A DNA stretch of 15,734 nucleotides, taken from contig DKQU01000019.1 in assembly GCA_002471865.1 (NCBI GenBank), positions 1,410 to 17,143 of the forward strand, in the 5' to 3' direction. The position numbers and the translations under genes are program-made. The DNA is from Fidelibacterota bacterium UBA7300 (GTDB lineage Bacteria > Fidelibacterota > Marinisomatia > Marinisomatales > UBA2128). Within the stretch, counting starts at the first letter, position 1; each line of letters begins with the position of its first letter. The notes beneath the pieces were generated by a model. It saw only the letters and a program-made list of their open reading frames with translations, had not been told where the DNA came from and did no database searches. This document shows positions 15,533-15,734 of this stretch, piece after piece.

Positions 15533-15734
15533 ATGAAGCGGAGAGTCACTCTTCTCACACTTCTTCTCCTCTGGCTAAACGCCGGATGCGATTTCCAAGA
15601 CGTCTCCGAATTTGAAATCCCTACCTGGAACGTCACTTTAACAATACCCTTAATGCACGAATGGTATCCTCTATCGAATATAGTGGATGATTCTGTTATT
15701 CAGTCAAGCGGTGACAGCATTTTCATCGAATTCG
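15533..15734 (+). CDS. Putative lipoprotein, N-terminal fragment (runs off the window)
   Basis: Sixty-seven residues are visible from ATG 15533 and the frame stays open to the window end. The N-terminus is MKRR, then the hydrophobic stretch VTLLTLLLLWLNAG, then Cys19, which fits a lipoprotein signal peptide; NAGC is a slightly unusual lipobox because position -3 is Asn rather than Leu. The mature part is acidic and contains PTWNVTLTIPL, a pattern I associate with hypothetical surface lipoproteins of the FCB superphylum. Function is unknown. It starts 18 bases after ahcY without a clear ribosome binding site, so it could be cotranscribed with metK-ahcY or have its own promoter. LspA at 8663 would mature it. 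Confidence 0.7.
   Translation, partial: MKRRVTLLTLLLLWLNAGCDFQDVSEFEIPTWNVTLTIPLMHEWYPLSNIVDDSVIQSSGDSIFIEF

Noticed and set aside
1..15734. CRISPR array, tRNA, rRNA, toxin-antitoxin, prophage or a new defence system
   Set aside because: No regularly spaced repeats, no cloverleaf sequences and no such genes were found; nearly all bases are in recognised housekeeping or envelope genes.

Overview
The window looks like chromosomal housekeeping DNA from an uncultured, probably marine bacterium of the Fibrobacterota-Chlorobiota-Bacteroidota (FCB) superphylum. Candidatus Marinimicrobia (Neomarinimicrobiota, SAR406) is my best guess. The reasons are the C-terminal sorting domain with a QNFPNPFNPTT motif on the first protein, the acidic multidomain secreted architecture, and a lipoprotein at the right edge that opens its mature part with a PTWNVTLTIPL-like sequence. 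This assignment is an inference from sequence style, not a database result. All recognised genes lie on the + strand.

Layout. (1) Positions 1-3423 hold the 3' part of a large secreted multidomain protein: fibronectin III pieces, gingipain-adhesin/choice-of-anchor J pieces, a carboxypeptidase-regulatory-like domain, a dockerin, a cohesin-like domain and a type IX secretion (T9SS) sorting domain. A strong intrinsic terminator follows. (2) Positions 3542-4951 encode a DegP/HtrA periplasmic protease as a single-gene unit with its own terminator. (3) Positions 5111-12945 are a tightly packed run of seven genes: ileS, a TraR/DksA-type zinc-finger gene, lspA, rluD, xerC, pckA and hpf, with gaps of 2-26 nt and one overlap. 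(4) Positions 13042-15514 encode metK and ahcY, two consecutive steps of the methyl cycle (SAM synthesis and S-adenosylhomocysteine removal). (5) Positions 15533-15734 are the start of a lipoprotein that runs off the window.

How the genes work together. The seven-gene run links translation (IleS, RluD), growth-rate control (DksA-like protein, hibernation factor), lipoprotein maturation (LspA), chromosome dimer resolution (XerC) and gluconeogenesis (PckA). The ileS/dksA-like/lspA/rluD order is a familiar bacterial arrangement; pckA between xerC and hpf is less expected. The first protein and the terminal lipoprotein are envelope products, and DegP and LspA serve envelope quality control and lipoprotein processing.

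The most notable points are an IleS of the eukaryote-like IleS2 type whose class I signature HxGH reads GVHH, the altered motif reported for mupirocin hyper-resistant enzymes, and a secreted protein whose domain halves appear in permuted, nested order. I found no CRISPR array, tRNA, rRNA, insertion sequence, prophage or clearly new multi-gene system. No gene-free stretch exceeds 300 bases; the longest is the 159 nt before ileS.
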